Part shown: positions 1 through 7,772 of the stretch, in pieces | Position numbering within the stretch: the stretch's first letter is position 1 | Layout of the letters: each line of letters begins with the position of its first letter | Assembly (NCBI GenBank): GCA_002011735.1 | Contig: MTOQ01000007.1 | Location: 1-35,987, forward strand | Source of the DNA: Nitrospirae bacterium JdFR-81 | GTDB taxonomy: Bacteria > Nitrospirota > Thermodesulfovibrionia > UBA6902 | Length of the DNA: 35,987 nucleotides | Direction: 5' to 3' | The notes under the pieces: model-generated | The model's input: the letters and a program-made list of their open reading frames with translations, nothing else | The model's database searches: none | Told to the model about the DNA's origin: nothing | Program-made: the position numbers and the translations under genes

Positions 1-405
1 ATTTTTATCACGAAGCTAAACTCATCAGGCAATGCCCTTGTCTATTCCACCTACCTTGGTGGAAGCGATGGTGATCATGGCGGTGGCATAGCGGTAGATG
101 CTTCTCAGAATGTCTATGTGGCAGGATATACGTTATCAACGGACTTTCCCACCCAGAATCCTGTTCAGGGTTCGAATGCAGGCAATACAGATGTTTTTAT
201 CACGAAGCTAAACTCATCAGGCAGTGCCCTTGTCTATTCCACATATCTTGGTGGAAGCGGTGATGATTTTTGCTTTAACATAGTAGTAGATACCTTTCAG
301 AATGTCTATGTGGCAGGATATACATGGTCAACGGACTTTCCCACCCAGAACCCCTATCAGGGCTCAATTGCAGGGGGTTGGGATGTCTTTATCACGAAGA
401 TAATG
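1..405 (+). repeat. 192-bp in-frame tandem repeat
   Basis: The motif ATCACGAAG recurs at about 7, 199 and 391, giving an exact 192-bp period (64 codons). The units are 1-192 and 193-384, with a partial third copy. Long stretches are identical between copies. The array continues beyond the left edge of the window. It encodes the SBBP units of the overlapping gene; near-identity at DNA level suggests recent expansion or homogenisation. Confidence 0.9.
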
Positions 406-810
406 GATGACCCTTCTCCTGACATAAAGGCTAATGGTTCAGATGGGCCTGTTAATCTTCAGCATGGAGAGGTGCTTTCAGTGACTGTCTCCCTTGCACC
501 AGGTGGTATGGCAGGGCAGGATACAGACTGGTGGGTTGTGGTAGATACGCCACTTGGCTGGTATCACTATGATTCAGACAGTGACACATGGGGGCCGGGC
601 ATTTCATATTCATATCAGGGGCCACTTGTCAATCTGAGTTCCTATGAGGTCCTCAACACCACTGTTGGGCCACAGATGCTTGGTGTCAACACGGCTGATT
701 TGCCCACAGGGACATACACCTTCTATTTTGGGGTTGATCTGGACATGGACGGGAGGATAGACATGGATCAGATGTATTATGACAGCGTGGAGGTTAGCGT
801 AGTGCCATAA
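1..810 (+). CDS. SBBP (beta-propeller) repeat protein, 3' fragment
   Basis: The reading frame is open from the first base, so the gene begins outside the window. The N-terminal part consists of 64-residue repeats, each with the run VYSTYLGGS, then QNVYVAGYT, then STDFPTQNP, then DVFITK. This is the signature of SBBP repeats, which build β-propeller-like surface or secreted proteins. After the last repeat (about residue 137 of the visible part) comes a different domain of about 130 residues, rich in Asp, Gly, Tyr and Trp, with the run DLDMDGRIDMDQ that resembles a calcium-binding loop. The gene ends at TAA 808-810. The family is usually extracytoplasmic; the signal peptide, if any, lies upstream. 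Function unknown. It is followed by a 127-bp gap before the aro operon and probably belongs to an upstream transcription unit. Confidence 0.85.
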   Translation: MFITKLNSSGNALVYSTYLGGSDGDHGGGIAVDASQNVYVAGYTLSTDFPTQNPVQGSNAGNTDVFITKLNSSGSALVYSTYLGGSGDDFCFNIVVDTFQNVYVAGYTWSTDFPTQNPYQGSIAGGWDVFITKIMDDPSPDIKANGSDGPVNLQHGEVLSVTVSLAPGGMAGQDTDWWVVVDTPLGWYHYDSDSDTWGPGISYSYQGPLVNLSSYEVLNTTVGPQMLGVNTADLPTGTYTFYFGVDLDMDGRIDMDQMYYDSVEVSVVP

Positions 811-893
811 TAAGAGGCACTGGCAGCCGTCTCCTGACAAGGCCAGATCCCTCCTTCAGGGTAACCTTCACTTTACATTAAAGGAGATTTTTA

Positions 894-922
894 ATAACAT
901 AATTGCATGTCCCTTTTATATT
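894..922 (+). promoter_or_regulatory. Candidate sigma-70 promoter for aroC operon
   Basis: ATAACA (894-899, 4/6 match to the -35 consensus) and TATATT (917-922, 5/6 match to the -10) are separated by 17 nt. Transcription would start near 929, only about 9 nt before the aroC ATG at 938. No Shine-Dalgarno is visible before that ATG, so the message may have a very short leader. Confidence 0.4.
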
Positions 923-937
923 CTGGTTTCTGGTCAT

Positions 938-2125
938 ATGCCACATCTTAGGTACATCACATCAGGTGAGTCACATGGAAGGGCAATGGCGGTGATAATT
1001 GAGGGTGTGCCGTCAGGGCTTGAGATATCCCCATCGGACATAGACAGCGAACTCATGAGGAGGCAGGGGGGTTATGGCAGGGGAGGAAGGATGAGGATAG
1101 AGTCTGACACCGTCCAGATCCTCTCCGGTATAAGGCTTGGAAGGACGATCGGTTCACCGATCACTCTCCTTGTGGAGAACAGGGACTGGGCTAACTGGGA
1201 GGAGGTGATGGCCGTTGAGCCACAGAAGGGCCAGCCACATCCTGTTACACGGCCAAGGCCAGGGCATGCAGACCTTGCCGGCGCGATGAAATACAACACC
1301 CATGATATAAGGGATGTGCTTGAACGCTCAAGTGCAAGGGAGACCGTCTCAAGGGTTGCAGCAGGTGCGGTTGCGAAGAGGTTTCTGTCGGAGTTCGACA
1401 TAAGGGTGGTGAGTTATGTGACAGAGATAGGAGGGGTTGGGTCTCGGATCTCGAATCTTGTATCTCAGGGATCAGAAAAGAGGATCATGGGACTGTTTAA
1501 GAAGGCGGAGAGGTCACGGGTCAGGTGCCCTGATAAGGAGGCAGAGAGGGCCATGATCAGGAGGATTGATCAGGCAAGGACAGATGGTGATACCCTTGGA
1601 GGGGTCTTTGAGGTTGTGGTCTTGGGTGTACCTGCAGGGCTTGGAAGTTACGCCCAGTGGGACAGGAGGCTCAACGCAAGGCTTGCCCATGCTGTTATGG
1701 GTATTCAGGCGATAAAGGGGGTTGAGATAGGGCTCGGTTTTGAGATGGCAGGAAGGTGTGGTTCAGAGGTGATGGATGAGATATATTACAGGCAGAGGAC
1801 GGGCAGGTTTTACAGGAAGACGAATAATGCAGGGGGTATTGAGGGGGGTATGAGCAACGGGATGCCGATAGTCGTGAGGGCAGCCATGAAGCCCATACCA
1901 ACCCTGAGGAATCCCCTCTCATCAGTGGATATCGTCACAAAGAGGAGCTTCAGGGCCGTGTATGAGAGGTCAGACATCTGTGCTGTCCCATCGGCCTCTG
2001 TTATCGGTGAGGCAGTGGTTGCGCTTGTCATTGCCGATGCCTTTCTTGAGAAGTTTGGTGGTGACAGCATGGAGGAGGTCAGGAGGAATTATAAGGGATA
2101 TATAAGGCAGATCAGCAGGTTTTAG
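938..2125 (+). CDS. aroC: Chorismate synthase
   Basis: Catalyses the last shikimate-pathway step, 5-enolpyruvylshikimate-3-phosphate to chorismate, using reduced FMN, in the cytoplasm. The 395-residue length is normal for the family. Recognisable motifs are SGESHG near the N-terminus, RPGHADLAG around residues 105-113 and RSSARET around 130, all FMN/substrate-site segments of chorismate synthases. The ATG at 938 fits the conserved N-terminus, although no Shine-Dalgarno precedes it. It is the first gene of a tight operon: only 4 nt separate its stop from the aroK-aroB fusion, so three aromatic-biosynthesis activities are co-expressed. Confidence 0.97.
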   Translation: MPHLRYITSGESHGRAMAVIIEGVPSGLEISPSDIDSELMRRQGGYGRGGRMRIESDTVQILSGIRLGRTIGSPITLLVENRDWANWEEVMAVEPQKGQPHPVTRPRPGHADLAGAMKYNTHDIRDVLERSSARETVSRVAAGAVAKRFLSEFDIRVVSYVTEIGGVGSRISNLVSQGSEKRIMGLFKKAERSRVRCPDKEAERAMIRRIDQARTDGDTLGGVFEVVVLGVPAGLGSYAQWDRRLNARLAHAVMGIQAIKGVEIGLGFEMAGRCGSEVMDEIYYRQRTGRFYRKTNNAGGIEGGMSNGMPIVVRAAMKPIPTLRNPLSSVDIVTKRSFRAVYERSDICAVPSASVIGEAVVALVIADAFLEKFGGDSMEEVRRNYKGYIRQISRF

Positions 2126-2129
2126 CAGT

Positions 2130-3710
2130 ATGAAGATCGTGCTTACAGGCTTTATGGGAACGGGCAAGACCTCTGTTGGCAGGGAGCTCAGCAGGAGGCT
2201 TGGCTATCCATTCATAGACACCGATGACCTTATAGAGGAGAGGGAGGGTATGCCCATCTCCATGATATTCAAGGAGAAGGGCGAGCCCTACTTCAGAAGG
2301 GTTGAGAAGGAGGTCGTGCACGAGGTATCGGGGATGAGGGATGTGGTGGTTGCAACAGGCGGGGGCGTCATCAAGGACAGGGATAATGTGGAGGCCCTCA
2401 GGGAGAGGGGCATCCTCATATGGCTTAGGACCGAGCCGATGGTCATACTCAGGAGGGTGATGGCAGAGGGAGGCAAGAGGCCACTGCTTAATGTTGATGA
2501 GCCATTGAAGGAGATAAACAGGCTCCTTTCAGAGAGGGAGGCCCTGTATAGGCAGGCCGATATATCGGTTGAGACGAGTTATATAACACCTGGGGAGGCT
2601 GCCGAGGAGATAATAGAGATGCTCTGTCTTGATTCCATGGTCGTGGATGTGGGTCTCAGAGAGAGGGGGTATAAGATCATCATCGGCAGGGGGATACTCA
2701 AGAGGCTGGGCCTGAGGGTCAGGGAGTTCAGGCCCACAAAGGTGGGTATAATAAGCAACCACAGGATATACACCATTCATGGTGATTCACTCAACGAATC
2801 CCTGAGACAGTATGGCATAGAGCCTGAGGTGATACTCATACCTGATGGTGAGGAATACAAGGATATATTATGGGCGTATTACCTCCACGGGAGGTTGCTC
2901 CAGTGCAGGTTTGATCGTGGCTCCCTGCTCATAGCATTCGGTGGTGGTGTTGTCGGTGATATAGCAGGCTTTGTCGCCTCCACATATATGAGGGGGATCA
3001 GATACATCCAGGTGCCAACGACGCTCCTTGCACAGGTTGATAGCTCTGTGGGTGGCAAGACAGGAGTGAACCATCCAATGGGCAAGAATATGATAGGGAC
3101 ATTTTACCAGCCCTCCCTTGTATTCATAGATATCGCCACGCTCAGGAGCCTGCCTGAGAGGGAGTTTCTTGCCAGTATGGCAGAGGTCATAAAGTACGGC
3201 GTTATGGCTGACAGGGGGCTCTTTGATTATCTGAGGGACAACAGAGAGGATATAATGGGGTTCGGTGACTCGCTGATGACCATTATAAAGCGTTCCTGTG
3301 AGATAAAGGCCGATGTCGTCTCAAGGGATGAGAGGGAGGCAGGTCTGCGGGCCATACTCAACCTTGGCCATACAGTGGGGCACGCTATAGAGACGGTCAC
3401 AGGCTACAGCAGGTTCCTGCATGGAGAGGCGATCTCGATCGGGATGTGTGTGGTCTCGGAGATGGCCGCTGAGATGGGTATGTTGGGCAGGGAGGAGGCA
3501 TCTGATATAAAGGGGCTGTTACAGATGTACAGACTCCCTGTGAGGTTGCCTTCTGACATTGATGTATCAGAGGTCATTAGGGCAATGGAGGTGGATAAGA
3601 AGGCGAGGGCAGGCAGGCTGAGGTTTGTCCTGCCCGAGGCTATAGGCAGGGTCAGGATAGTGGAGGATGTGGACAGGGATGTAATCAGGAGGGCACTGGT
3701 TAATCACTGA
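2130..3710 (+). CDS. aroKB: Shikimate kinase / 3-dehydroquinate synthase fusion
   Basis: A 526-residue bifunctional enzyme. Residues 1 to about 166 are shikimate kinase: Walker A GFMGTGKTSVG at 7-17, the shikimate-binding DTDD segment, the GGGV motif, and the lid region with RPLLN. Residues from about 170 to the end are 3-dehydroquinate synthase, with GGGVVGD, the NAD/substrate segment PTTLLAQVDSSVGGKTGVN, and zinc-ligand motifs AEVIKYG, GHTVGHAIE and LHGE. The two enzymes act at non-adjacent steps (second and fifth) of the shikimate pathway. Both active sites look intact and each domain is full length, so this is a genuine in-frame fusion. It lies 4 nt after aroC and 1 nt before the Fur-family gene. 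Confidence 0.95.
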   Translation: MKIVLTGFMGTGKTSVGRELSRRLGYPFIDTDDLIEEREGMPISMIFKEKGEPYFRRVEKEVVHEVSGMRDVVVATGGGVIKDRDNVEALRERGILIWLRTEPMVILRRVMAEGGKRPLLNVDEPLKEINRLLSEREALYRQADISVETSYITPGEAAEEIIEMLCLDSMVVDVGLRERGYKIIIGRGILKRLGLRVREFRPTKVGIISNHRIYTIHGDSLNESLRQYGIEPEVILIPDGEEYKDILWAYYLHGRLLQCRFDRGSLLIAFGGGVVGDIAGFVASTYMRGIRYIQVPTTLLAQVDSSVGGKTGVNHPMGKNMIGTFYQPSLVFIDIATLRSLPEREFLASMAEVIKYGVMADRGLFDYLRDNREDIMGFGDSLMTIIKRSCEIKADVVSRDEREAGLRAILNLGHTVGHAIETVTGYSRFLHGEAISIGMCVVSEMAAEMGMLGREEASDIKGLLQMYRLPVRLPSDIDVSEVIRAMEVDKKARAGRLRFVLPEAIGRVRIVEDVDRDVIRRALVNH

Positions 3711-3711
3711 G

Positions 3712-4146
3712 ATGTCGTTTGCCGAGGAACAGAGGATATTCGATGACTTTGTAAGGCGGAGGGGCCTTAAGCACAGCAGGCAGAGGAGGGAGATACTCAG
3801 GACCTTTCTCAAGACCGAGAGGCACCTCACCGCAGAGGAGCTCTACAGACTGGTCAAGAAGGGTCTACCCTCGATAGGCTTCTCAACGATCTATCGCACC
3901 CTGAAGCTCCTCTGCGAATGCGGGCTGTGCAGGGAGCTGAAGCTTGAGGATGGCACGGTGAGGTATGAACACCTGCATGGCCATGAGCACCATGACCACC
4001 TGATATGTGTGAAGTGCGGGAAGTTTGTGGAGGTCGTTGATCCTGAGATCGAGAGGCTTCAGGAGAGGCTGGCGAAGAAGGAAGGGTTTATACTCGAGGG
4101 GCATAAGCTGTTGATGTATGGCGTATGCAGGGAGTGCAGGGATTAA
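3712..4146 (+). CDS. Fur-family transcriptional regulator
   Basis: A 144-residue Fur/PerR/Zur-type repressor. The N-terminal winged helix (about residues 10-80) contains the recognition-helix segment GFSTIYRTLKLL. The dimerisation domain carries the His-rich regulatory metal site (H87, H89, H91, H93, H94, H96) and a structural zinc site of two CxxC pairs, C99/C102 and C139/C142. Which metal or signal it senses cannot be told from sequence. The ATG lies 1 nt after the aroKB stop, so it is translationally coupled to the aro genes; this placement looks like a housekeeping arrangement and does not imply control of aro. Its 3' end overlaps the convergent recR by 4 nt. Confidence 0.93.
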   Translation: MSFAEEQRIFDDFVRRRGLKHSRQRREILRTFLKTERHLTAEELYRLVKKGLPSIGFSTIYRTLKLLCECGLCRELKLEDGTVRYEHLHGHEHHDHLICVKCGKFVEVVDPEIERLQERLAKKEGFILEGHKLLMYGVCRECRD

Positions 4147-4736
4147 AGCTCCCTGCGGCCTTCGAGGGCCTTTGTGAGGGTCACCTCATCTGCAAATTCG
4201 ATGTCTCCACCGATTGGAAGGCCATAGGCGATACGGGTAATCCTCACACCCATGGGTTTAAGCTGTTCCGAGATATACTGGGCAGTGGCCTCGCCCTTCG
4301 TGTTCGGGTTTGTTGCGATGATCACCTCTGAGATATTACCCCTTTTTACCCTCTCTATCAGCTCCCTTATCTTCAGGCTTTCGGGTGTTATGCCGTCTAC
4401 AGGTGATAGTGCTCCAAGCAGGACATGATAGAGGCCCCTGTATATGCCGGTCCTTTCGATCACTATCAGATTGCTTGGCTCCTCGACCACACATATCCTG
4501 GTGTGATCCCTCTTTGGGTCGCTACATATGCTGCACAGGTCGTCCTCTGTGATGCTGAAACACTCCCGGCAGAATCGTGCCCGCTCCTTGAGCTCACGGA
4601 TGGCCTCTGCTATGGAGATGGCCTCCTCCTTTGGCATGGCCATGATGAAGAAGGCGAGCCTCTGGGCGGTCTTCCTGCCTATGCCAGGCAGTCTCGTCAG
4701 CTCATTTATCAGGTTCTCAATGACGCCCTTATGCAT
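4143..4736 (-). CDS. recR: Recombination mediator RecR
   Basis: A 197-residue DNA-binding protein of the RecFOR pathway, which loads RecA at gaps. It shows the N-terminal helix-hairpin-helix LPGIGRKTAQRLAF (16-29), a four-cysteine zinc finger (C56, C59, C68, C71) and a Toprim domain starting at ICVVEEPSNL (81-90). Length and order match the family. Its ATG overlaps the TGA of ybaB by one base (TGATG), so the genes are translationally coupled. The dnaX-ybaB-recR order is conserved in many bacteria. The stop codon overlaps the converging fur-family gene, leaving no room for an intergenic terminator. Confidence 0.97.
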   Translation of the reverse strand: MHKGVIENLINELTRLPGIGRKTAQRLAFFIMAMPKEEAISIAEAIRELKERARFCRECFSITEDDLCSICSDPKRDHTRICVVEEPSNLIVIERTGIYRGLYHVLLGALSPVDGITPESLKIRELIERVKRGNISEVIIATNPNTKGEATAQYISEQLKPMGVRITRIAYGLPIGGDIEFADEVTLTKALEGRREL

Positions 4737-5065
4737 CAGCCAAGGATATTGCCGAGACCAGGGATGTTCAGCCCTCCGGTGATCTTGCTCATCTCCTCTG
4801 TGACCATCTGCTGTGCCCTCCTCAGGGCCTCATTCGTAGCAGCCAGTATCAGGTCCTGGAGCATCTCTATGTCATCGGGATTGACAACCTCAGGTTCGAT
4901 CTTTATAGAGACGATCTCCATGGCCCCATTGGCGGTAACGGTCACCATCCCGCCTCCTGCAGAGGCCTCAACGGTCTTCTTTCGGGTCTCCTCCTGGATC
5001 CTGCTTATCTCCTGCTGCATCTTCTGTGCCTGTTTCATGAGATCTCCAAACATCTTCCTTGACAT
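4736..5065 (-). CDS. ybaB: Nucleoid-associated protein, YbaB/EbfC family
   Basis: A 109-residue protein with the family's Met/Gln-rich N-terminal helix ([16 protein letters not shown]), the central [11 protein letters not shown] strand pair and a C-terminal helical tail. YbaB/EbfC proteins are dimeric DNA-binding proteins. The start is well supported: AGGAGGAG lies just upstream of the ATG at 5065. It sits 15 nt after dnaX and overlaps recR by one base, as in the classic dnaX-ybaB-recR operon. Confidence 0.96.
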   Translation of the reverse strand: MSRKMFGDLMKQAQKMQQEISRIQEETRKKTVEASAGGGMVTVTANGAMEIVSIKIEPEVVNPDDIEMLQDLILAATNEALRRAQQMVTEEMSKITGGLNIPGLGNILG

Positions 5066-5080
5066 ATACTCCTCCTATCC

Positions 5081-6697
5081 TTATTCTTGTTTGTCAGAAT
5101 TCTTGAGTGGTCTTACCTCGACGATGGAGCTGTTAAACAGCCTTATCACCCCCTGCACAACCGGATCTGCTATGACCCTCTCCCTTATGCTCTTGTTGTT
5201 TCCTCTGGTCTTCTCTTCAGGGAGGTCTATGATCTTGAGGTTGAGCCTCTTACCAGTGATACGGTATAGCCCTTCCTCGATCAACGGGGTCTTGTCCTTT
5301 ATCAGCCCTGCGAGCATGGACATCCCGCCATTGAAGCCAATGGTGAAGTCCTTATCAGATACGTCCACGGCTCGGGCGTGCATGAGCTTTCCTGCGAGCA
5401 GGTGATCCTCGGAGTCGATCGTCTCCACCAGGGCCTGCCAGATACCATCACGATCGTTTATGTCGGTCCCCCTGTCTGGTGGAGCTGTTGAGGGCCTCTG
5501 CCTCTCCTCTGCAGGCTCCTTCTCCTCTTCTGCTGCTGGTGTGGATGGTGTGGCATCACGGGATGTGCTGAGGTTATCAAGCCTCTTCAGTATATCAGAG
5601 ACCGAAGCCATCCCTTTTATAAATGACATCCTGAGCAGGCCGAGCTCGAGCGTATACCTGGGGTTTTGGGAGGTTCTGACCTCGGGCTCAAGCCTCAGGA
5701 GCTCTGTCATGAGGAGTGTCAGTTGTTCTACACCAAGGCCTGAGGCCTGTGATCTCAGCCTCTCGATCTCATCCTCCGTGAGTTCGAGTATGCCACCTGC
5801 ATCCTTTGTGATCTTCACTATCGTGAGGTTCCTGAAGTGTTCTATGAGCTCCCTTATGAGGAACCTCATGTCATAACCCTTATCTGTTAGCCCCTTTATA
5901 AGGGAGATGGTCTTCGAGGTGTCACCATCTATAATGGCGTCTGATAGGGCCTGGATGACCTCGGCATCAGGCAGACCAAGGATCTCCCTCACCTCATCCA
6001 CGGTGATCTCCTCGCTGAATGATGAGATCTGATCCAGCAGTGTCAGTGCGTCCCTCATACTGCCGTCAGCCGCCCTTGCTATCATCTCCAGGGAGTCATC
6101 CCTTATCCTTATACCCTCACCCTTTATGACCTCTCTGAGCTGGCTCATTATTATGTCCTTTGGTATCTTGCGGAATGCGTGGTGCTGGCATCGGGAGTGG
6201 ATGGTAGGGGGTATCTTCTTTGGCTCGGTTGTCGCAAAGATGAATATCACATGCGAGGGGGGCTCTTCAAGGGTCTTAAGCAGTGCGTTGAACGCGGATG
6301 TGCTGAGCATGTGGACCTCATCGATTATATATACCTTATACCTCCCGCTCGAGGGGGCGTATTTGACAGACTCGCGGAGCTCCCTTATCGAGTCAACCTG
6401 TGTGTTTGATGCACCATCGATCTCGATCACATCGACCGATGTGCCCTCTGTTATGGAGATGCACTGGTCGCAGACGCCGCATGGCTCGCTTGTGGGCCCA
6501 TTGACGCAGTTCAGTGCCTTGGCGAGTATCCTTGCAGTTGAGGTCTTCCCAACGCCCCTCGGCCCTGAGAAGAGGTAGGCGTGGACTATCCTCCCCGAGG
6601 AGAGTGCGTTCTTCAGGGTGTGGACTATTGTGTCCTGACCCCTGAGGTCATCAAATATCCTGGGTCGCCATTTCCGTGCAAGGACGATATAGCTCAT
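5081..6697 (-). CDS. dnaX: DNA polymerase III subunit gamma/tau
   Basis: Clamp-loader ATPase, 538 residues from the ATG at 6697. An open frame extends upstream to a GTG at 6745, but that stretch lies inside the SRP RNA gene, and the family N-terminus (SYIVLARKWRP) begins exactly at 6697. Motifs: Walker A GPRGVGKT at 45-52, zinc-binding cysteines C64, C73, C76 and C79, Walker B with DEVH around 122-131, sensor-1 FATTEP around 154-159, and the SRC arginine finger at 168-170. The C-terminal third is a tau-like extension with a Ser/Pro/Glu-rich linker. I saw no run of six or more A that could serve as a frameshift site making a short gamma form. No strong Shine-Dalgarno is visible. Confidence 0.95.
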   Translation of the reverse strand: MSYIVLARKWRPRIFDDLRGQDTIVHTLKNALSSGRIVHAYLFSGPRGVGKTSTARILAKALNCVNGPTSEPCGVCDQCISITEGTSVDVIEIDGASNTQVDSIRELRESVKYAPSSGRYKVYIIDEVHMLSTSAFNALLKTLEEPPSHVIFIFATTEPKKIPPTIHSRCQHHAFRKIPKDIIMSQLREVIKGEGIRIRDDSLEMIARAADGSMRDALTLLDQISSFSEEITVDEVREILGLPDAEVIQALSDAIIDGDTSKTISLIKGLTDKGYDMRFLIRELIEHFRNLTIVKITKDAGGILELTEDEIERLRSQASGLGVEQLTLLMTELLRLEPEVRTSQNPRYTLELGLLRMSFIKGMASVSDILKRLDNLSTSRDATPSTPAAEEEKEPAEERQRPSTAPPDRGTDINDRDGIWQALVETIDSEDHLLAGKLMHARAVDVSDKDFTIGFNGGMSMLAGLIKDKTPLIEEGLYRITGKRLNLKIIDLPEEKTRGNNKSIRERVIADPVVQGVIRLFNSSIVEVRPLKNSDKQE

Positions 6698-6716
6698 CTG
6701 TGGAACTTTTTTAAAC

Positions 6717-6828
6717 AGCCACGCCTTCAGGTTTGCCTGCGGCACCCAGGATAACTGCTTACCGTTGCTTCCTCCCGGACCTGGCGGGGTTCACAGCATC
6801 CTGTTGCACAGGGCCCGAAGGCCTGGCT
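6717..6828 (-). ncRNA. ffs: Signal recognition particle RNA (small bacterial 4.5S type)
   Basis: Read on the minus strand, this stretch contains the universal SRP helix-8 core: GTGAACCCCGCCAGGTCC, then GGGAGGAAGCAACGGTAAGC. The ends pair: the first 15 nt (AGCCAGGCCTTCGGG) and last 15 nt (CCTGAAGGCGTGGCT) form a stem with 14 of 15 positions paired, giving a 112-nt hairpin. The GGAA-type tetraloop is GGGA here. It lies between tRNA-Ser(GGA) and dnaX, a common bacterial arrangement. No U-tract follows the stem, so it may be processed from a longer transcript that includes the tRNAs and dnaX. Confidence 0.93.
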
Positions 6829-6846
6829 GTATCAATTGACAAGTGA

Positions 6847-6938
6847 CGGAGAGGGAGGGATTCGAACCCTCGGTCCCGATCTTACTCGGGACACACGATT
6901 TCCAGTCGTGCCCCTTCAGCCAGCTCGGGCACCTCTCC
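6847..6938 (-). tRNA. tRNA-Ser (anticodon GGA)
   Basis: The minus strand folds as a class II tRNA. The acceptor GGAGAGG (6938-6932) pairs with CCTCTCC (6854-6848), with discriminator G at 6847. The anticodon loop CTGGAAA gives GGA, there is a long variable arm with a TCCCGA/TCGGGA stem, and the T-loop is GGTTCGAATCC. CCA is not encoded (the next bases are TCA), unlike its neighbour tRNA-Ser(CGA). Confidence 0.96.
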
Positions 6939-6995
6939 ATGATATTCTTGTCTATTAAGTGTAACATAATGTGGTCATTTAATCATCGCACAGAC

Positions 6996-7009
6996 CGTGC
7001 CCCTTCAGC
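6996..7009 (-). repeat. 14-nt tRNA-Ser fragment in spacer
   Basis: The bases 6996-7009 are identical to 6907-6920, the D-arm/anticodon-stem part of tRNA-Ser(GGA) (minus-strand GCTGAAGGGGCACG). The surrounding spacer between the two tRNA-Ser genes shows no complete cloverleaf. It is probably a remnant of a degenerate tRNA copy or a recombination scar. Confidence 0.45.
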
Positions 7010-7030
7010 TGCTGTGAATGTCTCATCGCG

Positions 7031-7120
7031 TGGCGGAGGAGGCAGGATTTGAACCTGCGTCCCGATTACTCGGGAAGCGGTTTTCGAGACCGCCGCCTTA
7101 AGCCACTCGGCCACTCCTCC
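7031..7120 (-). tRNA. tRNA-Ser (anticodon CGA)
   Basis: The minus strand shows a class II tRNA. Acceptor GGAGGAG pairs with CTCCTCC, followed by discriminator G and an encoded CCA (7033-7031). The anticodon loop CTCGAAA gives CGA, with a long variable arm (TCCCGAGTAATCGGGA) and T-loop GGTTCAAATCC. It lies 24 nt downstream of tadA and upstream of tRNA-Ser(GGA) and ffs. Confidence 0.96.
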
Positions 7121-7144
7121 AAAGGAAGTAAAATCAGGAGACGG

Positions 7145-7759
7145 TTATAGTTGGTCTCTTCTTAAATTTACAAAGAACCTCTTTAACATCTCACTGCATT
7201 CATCCTCGAGGATGCCTGATGCAACCTCCACCTGATGGTTCAGCCCCCTGTCGGACAGCAGCCTGAATCTGCTCTCCACCGCACCATACCTTGTGTCCCT
7301 GCATCCATATACAAGCCTCCTGAGCCTTGCATTGATCATCGCACCGGCACACATTATGCACGGCTCCTTTGTCACATACAGTGTGGCATCATTCAGGCGC
7401 CACCTCTCCATCCTTGATGCCCCTGCCCTTAATGCGATTATCTCTGCGTGGGCGGTTGGGTCGTTCAGTGCCTCCTTTGCATTGTGTGCACTCGCTATGA
7501 CCTGGCCATCGATCACAAGCACCGCTCCAACAGGGACCTCTCCCTCCGCGAAGGCCTCCTCGGCCTCCCTGAGGGCGTGTCTCATGAAGTCCTCGTCTGT
7601 CCTTCCATTGTTGCCACCTACACTGCGAGGGAGGCAGACAGGACAGTAGTATTCTCCCATATCAAGGCTGCATATATGGCCACATTCAGGACAACATATG
7701 CATTTATCAACGGGTCTGTTACAAACCTCACATCTCTCCATCCCTAATAAGTTTAACAT
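7145..7759 (-). CDS. tadA: tRNA adenosine-34 deaminase with N-terminal zinc ribbon
   Basis: Residues from about 54 to the end are a standard TadA cytidine-deaminase-fold enzyme, which converts A34 of tRNA-Arg(ACG) to inosine. The zinc site is HAE at 104-106 and PCIMC at 133-137 (H104, C134, C137; E106 as proton shuttle). Unusually, residues 7-43 add a Cys-rich module: C10, C13, C20, C22, C23, C26, C30, C39 and C42, with the zinc-ribbon-like pairs CPEC and CPVC. Typical TadA proteins are about 150-170 residues and lack it. The start could be ATG 7759 or the internal ATG at residue 7, just before the cysteines. The gene begins 13 nt after the radical SAM gene and precedes the tRNA-Ser genes. 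Confidence 0.9.
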   Translation of the reverse strand: MLNLLGMERCEVCNRPVDKCICCPECGHICSLDMGEYYCPVCLPRSVGGNNGRTDEDFMRHALREAEEAFAEGEVPVGAVLVIDGQVIASAHNAKEALNDPTAHAEIIALRAGASRMERWRLNDATLYVTKEPCIMCAGAMINARLRRLVYGCRDTRYGAVESRFRLLSDRGLNHQVEVASGILEDECSEMLKRFFVNLRRDQL

Positions 7760-7772
7760 ATCAGTCCAATTT

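Noticed and set aside
1-405. Tandem repeats read as a CRISPR or mobile element
   Set aside because: The period is 64 codons in frame and the translation is a known protein repeat.
811-937. Intrinsic terminator after the SBBP gene
   Set aside because: Short inverted repeats exist but none gives a strong stem followed by a U-tract.
4425-5405. Long open frame (326 codons) on the + strand
   Set aside because: It is antisense to recR, ybaB and dnaX, which are clearly genuine; its product is Ser/Leu-rich with no family features. The same holds for many other opposite-strand frames over the giant genes.
5081-6697. Programmed frameshift in dnaX producing a gamma form
   Set aside because: No run of six or more A residues (T on the + strand) was seen within the gene.
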